From positions 233,573 through 255,066 of the forward strand of contig CAUYUJ010015754.1 in NCBI GenBank assembly GCA_963575745.1: a DNA stretch of 21,494 nt, in the 5' to 3' direction. Shown one piece after another: positions 1-8,330 of the stretch; positions within the stretch are counted from its first letter, which is position 1, and each line of letters starts with the position of its first letter. Under the pieces are notes generated by a model. That model ran no database searches. It was not told where the DNA came from and was given only the letters and a program-made list of their open reading frames with translations. Made by a program: the position numbers and the translations under genes. Origin of the DNA: Prorocentrum cordatum. Taxonomy: Eukaryota; Sar; Dinophyceae; Prorocentrales; Prorocentraceae.

Positions 1-67
1 GCGCCAGAACCTCTGGGGAAAAAACAACTCAAGGCCCGTCTCCCTCAGGACCCGCCTGCTCCACGTG

Positions 68-204
68 TCGTGTAGGGCAACGAACTCTGCACACATCCAC
101 CGCGCCCTGGCCAGGCGCATTCTGCACCCAGAAGCTGTGTGTACGCCACGCAGCGCGTATAGACAGCTCCTGGGTCCAGGATGGGCCTGGCCAGGGAGCA
201 GTGG
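68..204. mobile_element. Palindromic element, family 1, copy 1
   Basis: Two inverted arms of about 50 bp flank a short loop near 150. The left arm carries CCCTGGCCAGGC and CACCCAGAAGCTGTGTGTA; the right arm, read on the other strand, carries CCCTGGCCAGGC and CACCCAGGAGCTGTC. The same arms occur in inverted orientation at 4485-4646, so this is a dispersed family. There is no coding capacity. It abuts a family-2 palindrome on its right, and both lie in the intron downstream of exon K. Confidence 0.7.
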
Positions 205-345
205 CTCGCCATCGCTCGGACGTCCATTCCCTGTGCTTTTTTCGGTCTCGTGCGTGGATTTCTCGCCAACTGATCAAGCATGCTCCTCGATGGTCCCCGC
301 CGAAGGAAAAATGCACACGTCCGAGCGATGCTAAGATGGATGTGC
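205..345. mobile_element. Palindromic element, family 2, copy 1
   Basis: The terminal inverted repeats begin CCATCGCTCGGACGT on the left and GCATCGCTCGGACGT on the complementary strand at the right. Internal arms continue with a T-rich block (CTTTTTTCGG against ATTTTTCCTTCGG). The same termini bound the longer element at 3349-3677. I see no target-site duplication. It begins within about 30 bp of the exon K donor on the sense strand. Confidence 0.65.
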
Positions 346-370
346 ATCGATCTCATCGCCCCCGAATCAC
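346..370. other. Intron start after exon K
   Basis: The sense-strand donor GTGATTCGGGGGCGATGAG lies here, just before the palindromic element. The sense frame of exon K meets a TGA within this segment, which supports splicing at 370. Confidence 0.4.
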
Positions 371-541
371 GGTGAGCCTCGCTCCCCCGGGCTTCCGCTG
401 CGGGCCGACGCCCGCGGCCGCGGGCCGCCGCGGGTCCGCCGCCGCTGGGCGCCCGGAGCCGGCGCCGGCGGGCCCGGACTCGTCGAGCGCCGCCGTCACG
501 CAGTGCGGCTCGGAGGGGCTGCGGCCGATGCTCAGGGTCAC
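371..541 (-). CDS. Exon K, unknown protein
   Basis: A 57-codon exon, phase 0 at both ends. The acceptor is CTCGGGAG before GTGACC and the donor is CTCACC followed by GTGATT. Nearly every codon ends in G or C. The peptide begins VTLSIGRSPSEPHC and then becomes an Ala/Gly/Pro/Arg-rich linker with PRRPAAAGVG, ending GGARLT. It joins in phase to the exon ending at 888 across a 346-bp intron. The sense-strand stop a few codons past the donor supports splicing there. About 20 bp into the following intron a palindromic element begins. The next exon lies outside the window. I do not recognise the domain. Confidence 0.55.
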
Positions 542-887
542 CTCCCGAGGGCCCCAGGGACGCACAGACGAATGGGCACAAGTCCGAGGGTTCGCCACAC
601 TTGTCATAGGTTCTGGAGTCTCGTCTTTGCCCCCCACTTCCAATATTTCCCCATAGCTTCCTGGGAAGCGGCAATTGATTGCGTCAGTGTGTGCGTGTTC
701 CCCTCCTGAACCTCGTGGGCCAGCGCGACGGGCGAGAGCGATGCCACCACCTGAGCGACGAGGAGAAACGGGTCTCACGAGTGAAGACATGAGGACCTTA
801 CGCGGTGCGTTGCGCGGGCACCCCCAAAGTGGCACGACACGTTGGAAACAAGAGGCGCTTACGCGCGACCTCACGCGGGCAGCTTAC
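542..887 (-). other. Intron J-K, 346 bp
   Basis: The intron starts GTAAGC and ends CTCGGGAG on the sense strand. A second GTAAGC occurs 23 bp further in, inside a local direct repeat of CGCGCGTAAGC. The interior has no repeat array; short open frames on both strands have no recognisable content. Confidence 0.45.
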
Positions 888-1574
888 GCGCGAATGTCGG
901 AGCAGCCGACCAGGTTTTTCTGCGTCGTCCACCTCGCCGTTCACGAACGGCACGTGCCAGAAGGACGCCGCCTTCGCCGTGTGCGGCGGCGCCGGCTCCG
1001 GGGCGGCGGGGATCTCGAAGAGGCGCGCAGGACGGACGACCAGCCAGCACACCCCTTGCTCTGCCGAGCCCGGGTCCTGGAGCAGCTCCACCACCCACCA
1101 GTCTTTATCGCTCTTCAGCGACGGCTTGCCTGGCAGAAAAGGCGTACCAGGGGGCACGAGCTTCTGGTGGAGGTGCACGCCCCCGCCACCGTCCTTCGCG
1201 GCGGAGTACCACGAGTCGTCGATGAGGTGCGCCGAGACTGCCACTGCAGTGCCAGGCTTGACCACACACTCCACTGTGCGGTTCGGAACGCGGCCAGCCT
1301 GAACTTTGGGGTCGAAGCTCTCTTCCGGGCTCTGGCCGCCGACGGCCCTGTCCCAGCACTCGCGCCGCAAAATCCCAGCGCCCTCGTCGACGATGCGAAT
1401 GTCGCTGGAGTCGCCGGTGGGCCGGTAGATGCAGACCATACCATCGATGCTCGTTGTCAGGAGCGGTGAATAATTCTTGGACGTGGTGCGGCTCAAGTGC
1501 GTGGTCTGGGTCGGCAGGGCAGTGCCAGCGTAGTAGTACCTGAGCTCCTCCTCCACGAGTAACTCGAGCTTGGT
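888..1574 (-). CDS. Exon J, largest exon, beta-rich unknown protein
   Basis: This is the best coding signal in the window: 229 codons in phase 0. The acceptor follows a pyrimidine tract (TTTCTTCTCAAG before ACCAAG) and the donor is CGC followed by GTAAGC. The peptide starts TKLELLVEEELRYYYAG, continues through TTSIDGMVCIYRPTG, a Gly-rich loop in SAAKDGGGG, the tryptophan pair in DKDWWVVELLQD, and CWLVVRPARLFEIP, and ends in a charged segment after SFWHVPFVNG. Alternating hydrophobic residues and many W/V suggest beta-sheet domains. No signal peptide or membrane helix is visible. An alternative donor, GTCGGC at 910, would give a slightly shorter exon out of phase with exon K. Upstream, 1575-2959 is intron. 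Confidence 0.7.
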
Positions 1575-1842
1575 CTTGAGAAGAAACGATAGGGGGGGGA
1601 CTGGCCCAGGGGGAAAGGGAAATGAGCATCGCCCTGGAATCGGCGGTACATCGCCGATGGATCGGCGATAGGCGCTCGATAGCGAAACCGCATGTTCGTG
1701 GGAGGAGTGGGCTATCAGGCGTCTGCATGCGATGAACGGACGTCTGGGGGGTGATCCACTCCCCCTGAGCCTGTCCCCCCATTTACATGCATAAGTGCTG
1801 TAAGTTATAGTCGTATGGTTATGTTGTATGGTTTGTCCATGT

Positions 1843-2760
1843 ACAGATACACGTGCATACATGCATGCATGCATGCATACATACATACGGACAGGCATGC
1901 AGAGATGCAGACATAAGGAGGGCATACAGACATACAGACATACAGACATACGGGCATACAGACACATACATACGGACAGACATACATACACACACATACC
2001 TACAGACATACCTACGTACAGACAGAGAGACTGACATACATACATGCATACATTCATACATACACACACATACATACGTACGAATATACATACCTGCATG
2101 CTTGCATGCATAAATACTTAAATGCCTACAGACCGACAGACAGACAGACAAACATGCATGCATGCATACATACATGCATGGAGACATTCCTTACATGCAT
2201 ACATACATACATACATACATACATACATACATACATACATGCATGCATACATACATACATACATACGTACATACGTACATACATACATGCATACAAACAA
2301 ACGTACATGTATACATACATGCATGCATGCATGCATGCATGCATGCATGCATACGTACATACATACATACATACATACATACATACATGCATGCATGCAT
2401 ACATACATACACGCACACATACATGCATGCACACGCGCATACATACATGCATGTGTCCATGCGCATACATACCTACATACATACAGACGTGCATGCATGC
2501 ATACATACATACAAGCATGCATGCATACACACATATTTACATACGTGCATAAAGACATGCCGTACATACGAATATCCATATATACATACATACATACATG
2601 CATACCTACATACATATACCTGCATGTATACATACATCCATACATGCACACACATACATACATACCTACATATATACATACATGCATGCATGCATACATA
2701 CAGACAGACATACATATATTACAGTACATTACAATACATAACCTTACATGACATGACATG
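1843..2760. repeat. (CATA)n-type tetranucleotide satellite
   Basis: About 0.9 kb is built from CATA units with interspersed CATG and CAGA variants. The longest pure run is near 2196-2240. All six frames stay open for long stretches because CATA-type units encode few stops, producing Thr/His/Tyr/Ile and Met/Tyr/Val/Cys repeat translations that are not genes. Confidence 0.95.
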
Positions 2761-2840
2761 ACATTGCATTGCATTACATTACACTACATTGCATTGCAGT
2801 GCACTGCATTGCATTACATTGCATTACATTACATGCATGC
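2735..2840. repeat. Period-5 satellite, CATTG/CATTA/CATGA
   Basis: At the end of the tetranucleotide array the period changes from 4 to 5: ACATGACATGACATG, then CATTGCATTGCATTACATTA. It returns to CATG and CATA units at about 2836. The composition stays the same while the period changes. Confidence 0.85.
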
Positions 2841-2959
2841 GTGCATGCATGCATACAACCACACATACATACACAGATAGACAGACAGACAGACATATAT
2901 CTAGATGTAGAATAAAGATCTCCAATTGGGGGACAACTAATACCGATACCGCTACATAC

Positions 2960-3321
2960 TTCCCAGACCTCTCCCAGAGTGCGTTCTGTCGAGAACTTCG
3001 AGGCGTATCCAGCCGTGGGGACGAGGGCCTCCCAGGAGGCCCCAGAAGCGCCAAAACGAGGCAACGGCAGCGGCATCGGCACCTCTCCCTCCTCTGGGAC
3101 TCCCATCACCGTTGCCCCCTGCAGTCCTGGGGCATGCACAGACGGTGGACCTCCTCCGGGGACCAGAGCACCGCCTGGCCCCCGCCCTCGGAGGGCAGCA
3201 CGAACACCAGCCCGCCCAGAGGCACCACGACGTGCGGGTGCACCCGCCGGCACACCGGGCTGACCACGCTGCCGGCGCCCTGCGACGGAGCCACGCACGC
3301 CAGCGAGATCTCCGGCGGGGC
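2960..3321 (-). CDS. Exon I, unknown protein, apparent frameshift
   Basis: The acceptor is TTTCTGCGCAG before GCCCCG and the donor GTATGT follows at 2959. The first 65 or so codons are strongly coding (APPEISLACVAPSQG, then HPHVVVPLGGLVFVLPSEGG, then WSPEEVHRLCMPQDC). At a run of five G near 3117 the frame closes, and the next frame carries on as clear coding sequence (GVPEEGEVPMPLP, then SWEALVPTAGYASKFS). Restoring one base would make a single exon that ends in phase 0 and joins exon J in phase. An alternative reading ends the first part at a GT at 3109 and treats the rest as separate. The short SWEALVP block recalls the WEPLIEP-type motif of VPS13 proteins, but that is weak. Confidence 0.6.
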
Positions 3322-3348
3322 CTGCGCAGAAAGGCCCCCGTTCATCAC

Positions 3349-3677
3349 CCGCCATCGCTCGGACGTGCGTCCTCCGTGCACGTGCGCTCTCGTGCGCTGC
3401 TTCTTCGCGAGCGGCTCCAGGATAGGAGAAGAAAAAACACATAAACATTAACTGCTGGCGCTCCGCGCGGATTTCTTGGATTCGCGCTGGACCCCCCTCC
3501 CTGGCGCGCGGAGCGCGCCAGGGACGGCGCCGGAGGCGCCGCCGGGGGGGGGCCCAGGCGCGGATCCAAGAAACCCGCGCGGAGCGGCAAAAATTTGTGT
3601 TTTTTCCTTCTTCGACAGGAGGCTCCTCGATGGCCCCCTCCGCGAAAAAAAAGGTGCACGTTCGAGCGATGCCAAGG
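3349..3677. mobile_element. Palindromic element, family 2, long copy
   Basis: The terminal repeats are CCATCGCTCGGACGTGC and, on the other strand, GCATCGCTCGAACGTGC. A second matched block lies nearer the centre: GCTCCGCGCGGATTTCTTGG on the left against GCTCCGCGCGGGTTTCTTGG on the right, with AAAAAACAC beside both. The centre has nested short palindromes (CTGGCGCGCGGAGCGCGCCAG is split by one base; GGCGCCGGAGGCGCC). It lies 28 bp upstream of the exon I acceptor, inside the H-I intron. No protein is encoded. Confidence 0.75.
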
Positions 3678-3840
3678 CCACCACCGTGCCTGGCCAGGGC
3701 CGCCCCGGGCTCCAACGCCGTGCACACGCCCTCCCGGCCCTCGCAGCGCGGTGCCGCGGCCAGGAGGCCGCGCGCCCTGGGCTCCCAGGCGCGATGCCGA
3801 GGCCGGGAGGCCGCGCAGGCCCTCGCCCCTCCCCCTCCCC

Positions 3841-3946
3841 TCATCATCCTCCTCCTCCTCCTCCTCCTCCTCCTCCTCCTCCTCCTCCTCCTCCCCCTCC
3901 TCCTCCTCCTCCTCCTCCTCCTCCTCCTCCTCCTCCTCCTCCTCCG
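3841..3946. repeat. (TCC)n microsatellite
   Basis: A nearly pure TCC array with one CCCC interruption near 3893. It lies in the H-I intron, so the sense transcript would carry GGA repeats, which can form G-quadruplexes. Confidence 0.95.
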
Positions 3947-4135
3947 CGACGCAGTCTGCCTCGCGGCGTGGGCCCGGATGATCTCGGCTCGGCGGTTCAA
4001 AGATGGGGTGCTGAGGACGGGGTGCCTCAAGCAATGTGAGAATCTTCCCTTGGAGGTGCACCTTCCTATCCTCAGGACCCCATCCCTCAGGACCCATCTT
4101 TGAACCAGCGATCGGCCTCCACCCAGGGGCCAGTG

Positions 4136-4289
4136 TCAGGTCGGGCATGTCCCCCTGCAGTCGGTTTTTGAGCGAAAAACCAGAAATACAAAAATCAGAC
4201 TCCCAAAACAGCCAGAAATAGCCAAAAAGTCGTCCCCAGACTACACTCTTTTTGAGTATCCCCCCTGTGGAGGAACAGGCCCGCCGTAA
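4136..4289. mobile_element. MITE with 8-bp target-site duplication, copy 1
   Basis: A 154-bp non-coding element. The left end is TCAGGTCGGGCATGTCC and the right end on the other strand is TTACGGCGGGCCTGTTCC, followed on both arms by a CAG-containing block and an A/T-rich interior. It is flanked by perfect direct repeats GGCCAGTG at 4128-4135 and 4290-4297. Terminal inverted repeats plus an 8-bp duplication define a cut-and-paste DNA transposon derivative; 8 bp is typical of hAT-like transposases among others. A second complete copy is at 15936-16094. Confidence 0.9.
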
Positions 4290-4484
4290 GGCCAGTGCTT
4301 CCCGCCCGGGCCCGTCATGTTGCGGTGCGGCGCCGGGAGGCGGCCTCCACTCCAGGGGCCTAGAAACGCCGACGGGCAGCGTGGCCCGACGCTCTGGCGG
4401 CGCCCAGGGCCGAGGCTATACGCCGCCATGGCGCCCGGGGCTGCCGCTGGCCAGGCAGGGCGGTAGGACGCAGTGGGGCGACCG

Positions 4485-4646
4485 AATCTACGCACAGATC
4501 CACTGCTCCCTGGCCAGGCACGTACTGAACCCAGCAGCGGCGCACACGCCACGCCCTCCTGGCTGGGCCAGGAGGGGATGTGTATACACGGCTCCTGGGT
4601 TCAGGATGGGCCTGGCCAGGGAGCAGTGGATATGTGTAGATCTCGT
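4485..4646. mobile_element. Palindromic element, family 1, copy 2
   Basis: The left arm contains ATCCACTGCTCCCTGGCCAG and ACTGAACCCAG; the right arm on the other strand contains ATCCACTGCTCCCTGGCCAG and CCTGAACCCAGGAGC. The outer arms extend to ATCTACGCACAG and ATCTACACAT. The loop near 4550-4570 carries its own short hairpin (CCTCCTGGCTGGGCCAGGAGG, one base longer than the perfect stem). It lies 52 bp inside the intron that follows exon H. Exact ends are uncertain by about 20 bp. Confidence 0.75.
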
Positions 4647-4698
4647 TGCACGACACAGGTGCCCCTGAGGGCGGGCAGGCAGCCATGCGAACCCCAAC

Positions 4699-4779
4699 CC
4701 AGAAGGGCAGGCTTCTGAAACGCTGGCCGCGGCCCCGCTCGGACACGTGCAGCCAGGTGACCCCCGGCGAGGGTGCCCG
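4699..4779 (-). CDS. Exon H, 27 codons
   Basis: A short exon of exactly 27 codons. An in-frame TAG forms the acceptor itself (CCAGGGTAG before CGGGCA), so it cannot extend upstream. The donor is TTCTGG followed by GTTGGG. The peptide reads GVTWLHVSERGRGQRF and ends SLPFW. Third codon positions are almost all G/C in this frame and mixed in the other two. It joins exon I in phase 0 across a 1377-bp intron holding a palindrome, a MITE, a TCC array and a second palindrome. Its upstream join to exon G is out of phase as drawn, so an intervening micro-exon or a different donor is likely. Confidence 0.45.
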
Positions 4780-4943
4780 CTACCCTGGCCTCGACTGGAG
4801 CAGCAGGGGTACTTGGATCACCGCTGCCGTGGCGAAGGAAACAGGGTGGTCCTAACTGGATGAAAAAGATGGGTTGCATCTGGCCCAGCCTGGCTTACGA
4901 GTCAATTACAATTGCCCTCAGTGGCATACGGGAAGCACTCAAA

Positions 4944-5035
4944 ATCGGTCGCGACCGGTCGCGACCGGTCTGTCGCGACCCATACTGGAATTTGAAGAAG
5001 CATGGGTGGCGACCGATCTGGTTGGTCGCGACCGG
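4944..5035. repeat. Hairpin with GGTCGCGACC palindromes
   Basis: The 10-bp self-complementary word GGTCGCGACC occurs perfectly at 4947-4956, 4957-4966 and 5024-5033, with near copies at 4971-4980 and 5005-5014. The copies also form two arms of an imperfect larger hairpin (GTCGCGACCCATACT on one side and GTCGCCACCCATGCT on the complement) around a loop near 4990. It lies in the G-H intron. Confidence 0.7.
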
Positions 5036-5078
5036 CAAATCTGGCATCCCGTGATCAGGGCAGGGGCAGGGTCTGCAC

Positions 5079-5319
5079 GAGATCGCAGCGAGGGCCTCGG
5101 ACTCGGCCGGCGCGCCCTTGTGCGTGAGCACCGAGACGCTCGGGGGCGCCTCGACGGGCCCGATCTTTATCGTCTTGTACTTCATATTTATCCGCCTCCG
5201 CTCAGGTTCCGGCGGCCTCAGCGCCGCGGGCGCTTCGAAGACAGCGTGGTACTCCGACAGCGGGCCGGCGAGGCAGGCGGCCTCGTCGAAGTCGACGCGC
5301 AGGGAGTACTCCTCGTCTC
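5079..5319 (-). CDS. Exon G, unknown protein
   Basis: About 80 codons. The acceptor follows a C-rich tract (CGCTCCCGAG before GAGACGAG) and the donor is ATCTC followed by GTGCAG. The peptide begins DEEYSLRVDFDEAACLAG, has EYHAVFEAPAALRPPEP, a basic patch ERRRINMKYKTIKIG, and ends near ESEALAAIS. The alternation in YSLRVDF and KYKTIKIG looks like beta strands. The frame stays open for about 50 codons upstream with weaker coding character, so an earlier acceptor (CGCCGAG near 5371) is possible. Phases do not match exons F and H as drawn. Upstream lies 5.4 kb of triplet satellite and other repeats. Confidence 0.6.
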
Positions 5320-5496
5320 CTCGGGAGCGGGGGGGCAGATCGAGGGGTTCACGGGCTTCATCCCTCGGCGGCGGGCCCAGGGGAGAAGTGAGAAGTCTGG
5401 ACGTCTGAGGAGGCCTGCCCTCTCTCACTTCCGCCCTGCGCTCGCCGCCAGACCCTGGCGGGGATCCTGGGTGCAACCTCGTACCCTACCACTCGG

Positions 5497-5735
5497 CTCC
5501 ACCTCCTCCTCCTCCTCCCTCCTCGTCCTCCTCCTCCTCCTCCTGCTCCTCCTCCTCCTCCTCCTCCACCTCCTAATCCTCCTGATCCTCCTAATCCTCC
5601 TAATCCTCCTAGTCCTCCTAATCCTCCTAATCCTCCTAATCCTCCTAATCCTCCTAATCCTCCTAATCCTCCTCCTCCTCCTCCTCCTCCTCCTCCTCCT
5701 CCTCCTCCTCCCCCTCTTCCTCTTATTCCTATTAT
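5497..5735. repeat. TCC and TCCTCCTAA satellite
   Basis: TCC repeats surround a block of a 9-bp unit, TCCTCCTAA with a few TGA/TAG variants, at about 5572-5670. The same 9-mer recurs at 6194-6290 and 8513-8540. Confidence 0.95.
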
Positions 5736-6139
5736 GCTAATTTTTGCGTTTGAGTTGTATTATTCTTTGTAGCCTTATTAATATTAGTAGTATTATTATT
5801 GGTATTAGTCTTATTGTTATGATTAGTAGTCTTCTTCGCATTAATATTAGTATTAGTAGTTTGCTTACTCATATAGTATTGTCAATATGTCTTATTATGG
5901 TTGAGATTCCTATAATTCTAACGAATCGTATTAGCGTGCTTCTTAGTAGTATTAGCATTCCTAGTTTTATTGTTCATAACATGTGTCTTAGTCTGATTAC
6001 TCTGATTGTCCTTAGTATCCATAATAGTGTGTTCTCTCATTAATAGTAATAGTATTATTCGTAGTATAAACATGAGTAGTCGTATTAGGTGTCTCCTTCT
6101 TGTTATTAGAATTGTTCTTATTATTATGACTATGATAAT
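5736..6139. repeat. Degenerate NNT triplet satellite, segment 1
   Basis: The sequence is written mostly in triplets ending in T (ATT, AGT, CTT, GTT, CGT), but the array is diverged and the phase slips several times. Open frames read as Ile/Ser/Leu-rich strings and are not considered genes. Confidence 0.8.
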
Positions 6140-6600
6140 TCAGTTTCCCCCTCCTCCTCCTCCCCCTCCTACTCCTTCTCCTCCGCCTCCTCCTCCTAAT
6201 CCTCCTAATCCTCCTAATCCGAATCCTCCTAATCCTCCTAATCCGAATCCTCCTAATCCTCCTAATCCTCCTAATCCTCCTAATCCTCCTAAGTCTCCTC
6301 CGCCTCCTCCTCCTCCTCCTCCTCCTCCTCCTCCCTCTCTTCCTCCTCCTCCTCCTCCTCCTCCTCCTCCTCCCCTCTCCTCCTCCTCCTCCTCCTCCTC
6401 CTCCTCCTCCCTCTCTTCCTCCTCCTCCTCCTCCTCCTCCTCCCTCCTCGTCCCCCTCCTCCTCCTCCTCCTCCTCCTCCTCCTCCTCCCTCCTCCCACT
6501 CCCCCCCCTCCTCCCCCTCCTCCCCCTCTTCCTCCTCCTGCTGCTCCTTCTCCTCCTCCTCCTTCTCCTCCTCCTCTTATTATTCCTCCTCTTCTTCTTC
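6140..6600. repeat. TCC satellite with TCCTCCTAATCC blocks
   Basis: The TCC array includes a 6194-6290 block of TCCTCCTAA units, twice varied by AATCCGAATCC. It contains almost no A or G outside that block. Confidence 0.95.
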
Positions 6601-7140
6601 TTGTTATTAGTATTCTTCTTCTGATTAGTACTCGTCTTAGTATTATTCTTATTATTATTATTATTAATATTAGTAGTAGTAGTATTATTAATAATATTAG
6701 TATTAGTATTATTAGTAGTATTCTTCTTCGTATTAGTATTATTGATCTCATTCTTATTACTATTATTAATAGTATTAGTAGTAGTTTAGTATTGTGATTA
6801 TTATTAGTGTTATTATTATTATTCTTATTAGTATTATTCTTACTCTTAATATTATTACTATTCTTATGATTATAATAATTATTAGCAATAGTATTATTAG
6901 TGGTATTGTTATTGTTAGTAGTATTAGTATTATTAGTAGTAGTAGTATTAGTGTTCGCCTGCGTCTTCCTCTTAATATGATTCTTCATGTTATTAGTATT
7001 ATTAGTATTATTATGATTCGTCTTCTTCTTCGTCTTCGTCTTAATATTCTTGTTCGTAGTATTAGTAGTATTATTAGTATTATTATTATTGTTATTATTA
7101 TTAATAATAATAATATTATTATTATGCTTAGTATTCTTCT
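6600..7140. repeat. NNT triplet satellite, segment 2
   Basis: About 540 bp consists of ATT, AGT, CTT and GTT triplets with occasional CGT, GAT and ACT. Period 3 is kept over long distances with T fixed at one position. Confidence 0.9.
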
Positions 7141-7325
7141 TCTTCTTCTTCCTCCTCCTCCTCCTCCTCCGCCTCCGCCTCCGCCTCCGCCTCCTCTTCC
7201 TCCTCCTCCTCCACCTCCTCCTCCTCCGCCTCCGCCTCCGCCTCCGCCTCCTCCTCCTCCTGCTCCCCCTCCTCCTCCTCATCATCATCCTCATCATCCT
7301 CATCCTCCTCATCCTCCTCGTCTTC
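7140..7325. repeat. TCC/GCC/TCA triplet satellite
   Basis: Blocks of TCC and CGCCTC units give way to TCATCC units at 7277-7318. It joins two NNT segments without a unique-sequence break. Confidence 0.9.
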
Positions 7326-8330
7326 GTCGTTTTGTTATTCTTCTTATTCTTATAATTAGTATTGTTATTAGTTTTCGTGTTATTATTATTCGTATTATTC
7401 ATATTCGTATTGGTATTATTATTCTGCGTATTAGTAGTAGCATCCTTATGATTAGTACTATCATCATCATCAGCATCATCAGCATCATCAGAATCATCAT
7501 CAGCATCAGCAGCATCATCATCAGCATTATTAGTATTATTATTAGTAGTAGTAGTATTACTAGTCGTTTTGGTATCAACATTAAAAGTATTACTACTATT
7601 AATAGTATCAGTAATAGTCTTAGTATTACTAGTAGTAATGGTATTAGTATTAGTATTAGTATTAGCGTTAGTATTAGTAGTAGTAGTAGTAGTAGTAGTA
7701 GTCGTATTAGCATTGGTAGTATTATTATTGTTAGTAGTAGTATTAGTAGTAGTACTACTAGTCTTATTACTATTCGTAGTAGTACTATTATTGTGTAGTC
7801 ATACTATTGTTCGCCTTCTTAATATTAGTATTAATATTGTTAGTGTTCGTGGTGTTCGTCTTATGCTTCGTCTTCTTGGTGTTACTAGCAGTATGATTAT
7901 TAGCATTCGTCTTCCTACTCTTCGTATGAATATAAGTAGTACAATTATTAGTAGTACAATCATTAGTATTATTCATATCATGAAAAGCATTGTTGTTTGT
8001 AGTATTCGTATTATTCTTATTAGTAGTATTATTCGTATTCTTATTATCGTTATTCGTAGTCTGATTCGCCTTCGTTTTCTTATTAGTATTACTAGTAGTA
8101 TTAGTATCTGTAGTATTCGTATTAGTATGACGTTTATTATTAGTAGTAGTAGTAGTAGTAGTAGTAGTACTCGTCGTCGACTTCTTCTTATTCTTGTTAT
8201 TACTATTTATTATTAGTACTAGTAGTATTCGTCTTCGTCTTCTTCTTATTCTTGATATTATTATTAATAGTATTATTACTACAATTATTATTATTCGCCT
8301 GTTTCTTCGTATTATTCTTCTTAGTATTCC
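7325..8330. repeat. NNT and CAT triplet satellite, segment 3
   Basis: Triplets of the form ATT, AGT, CGT and CTT dominate, with an ATCATCAGC block at 7456-7530 and pure AGT runs near 7675-7700 and 8142-8168. The longest plus-strand open frames here encode Ile/Ser/Leu/Val polymers only. Confidence 0.9.

Larger units (their letters stand above)
1575..2959 (-). other. Intron I-J, 1385 bp, satellite-filled
   Basis: The sense-strand ends are GTATGT and TTTCTTCTCAAG. A pyrimidine-rich segment precedes the acceptor (plus strand 1590-1620). The interior is mostly the 4-bp and 5-bp satellite at 1843-2890. A small perfect hairpin (ATCGCCGAT, two bases, ATCGGCGAT) sits at 1650-1669. Confidence 0.55.

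Noticed and set aside
353-874. 173-codon minus open frame taken as one exon
   Set aside because: Only the part at 371-541 has strong third-position bias; the upstream part is better explained as the J-K intron.
1650-1669. Perfect 9-bp hairpin as a terminator
   Set aside because: It is an isolated small stem inside a predicted intron of a eukaryotic gene, with no T-run; no function can be supported.
1843-2890. Several open frames over the CATA satellite on both strands
   Set aside because: CATA-type units lack stops in most frames; the translations are pure repeats.
6140-7402. 420-codon minus open frame
   Set aside because: It translates to Asn/Thr, Arg/Lys/Glu and Gly homopolymer strings across TCC and NNT satellites, with no coding signature.
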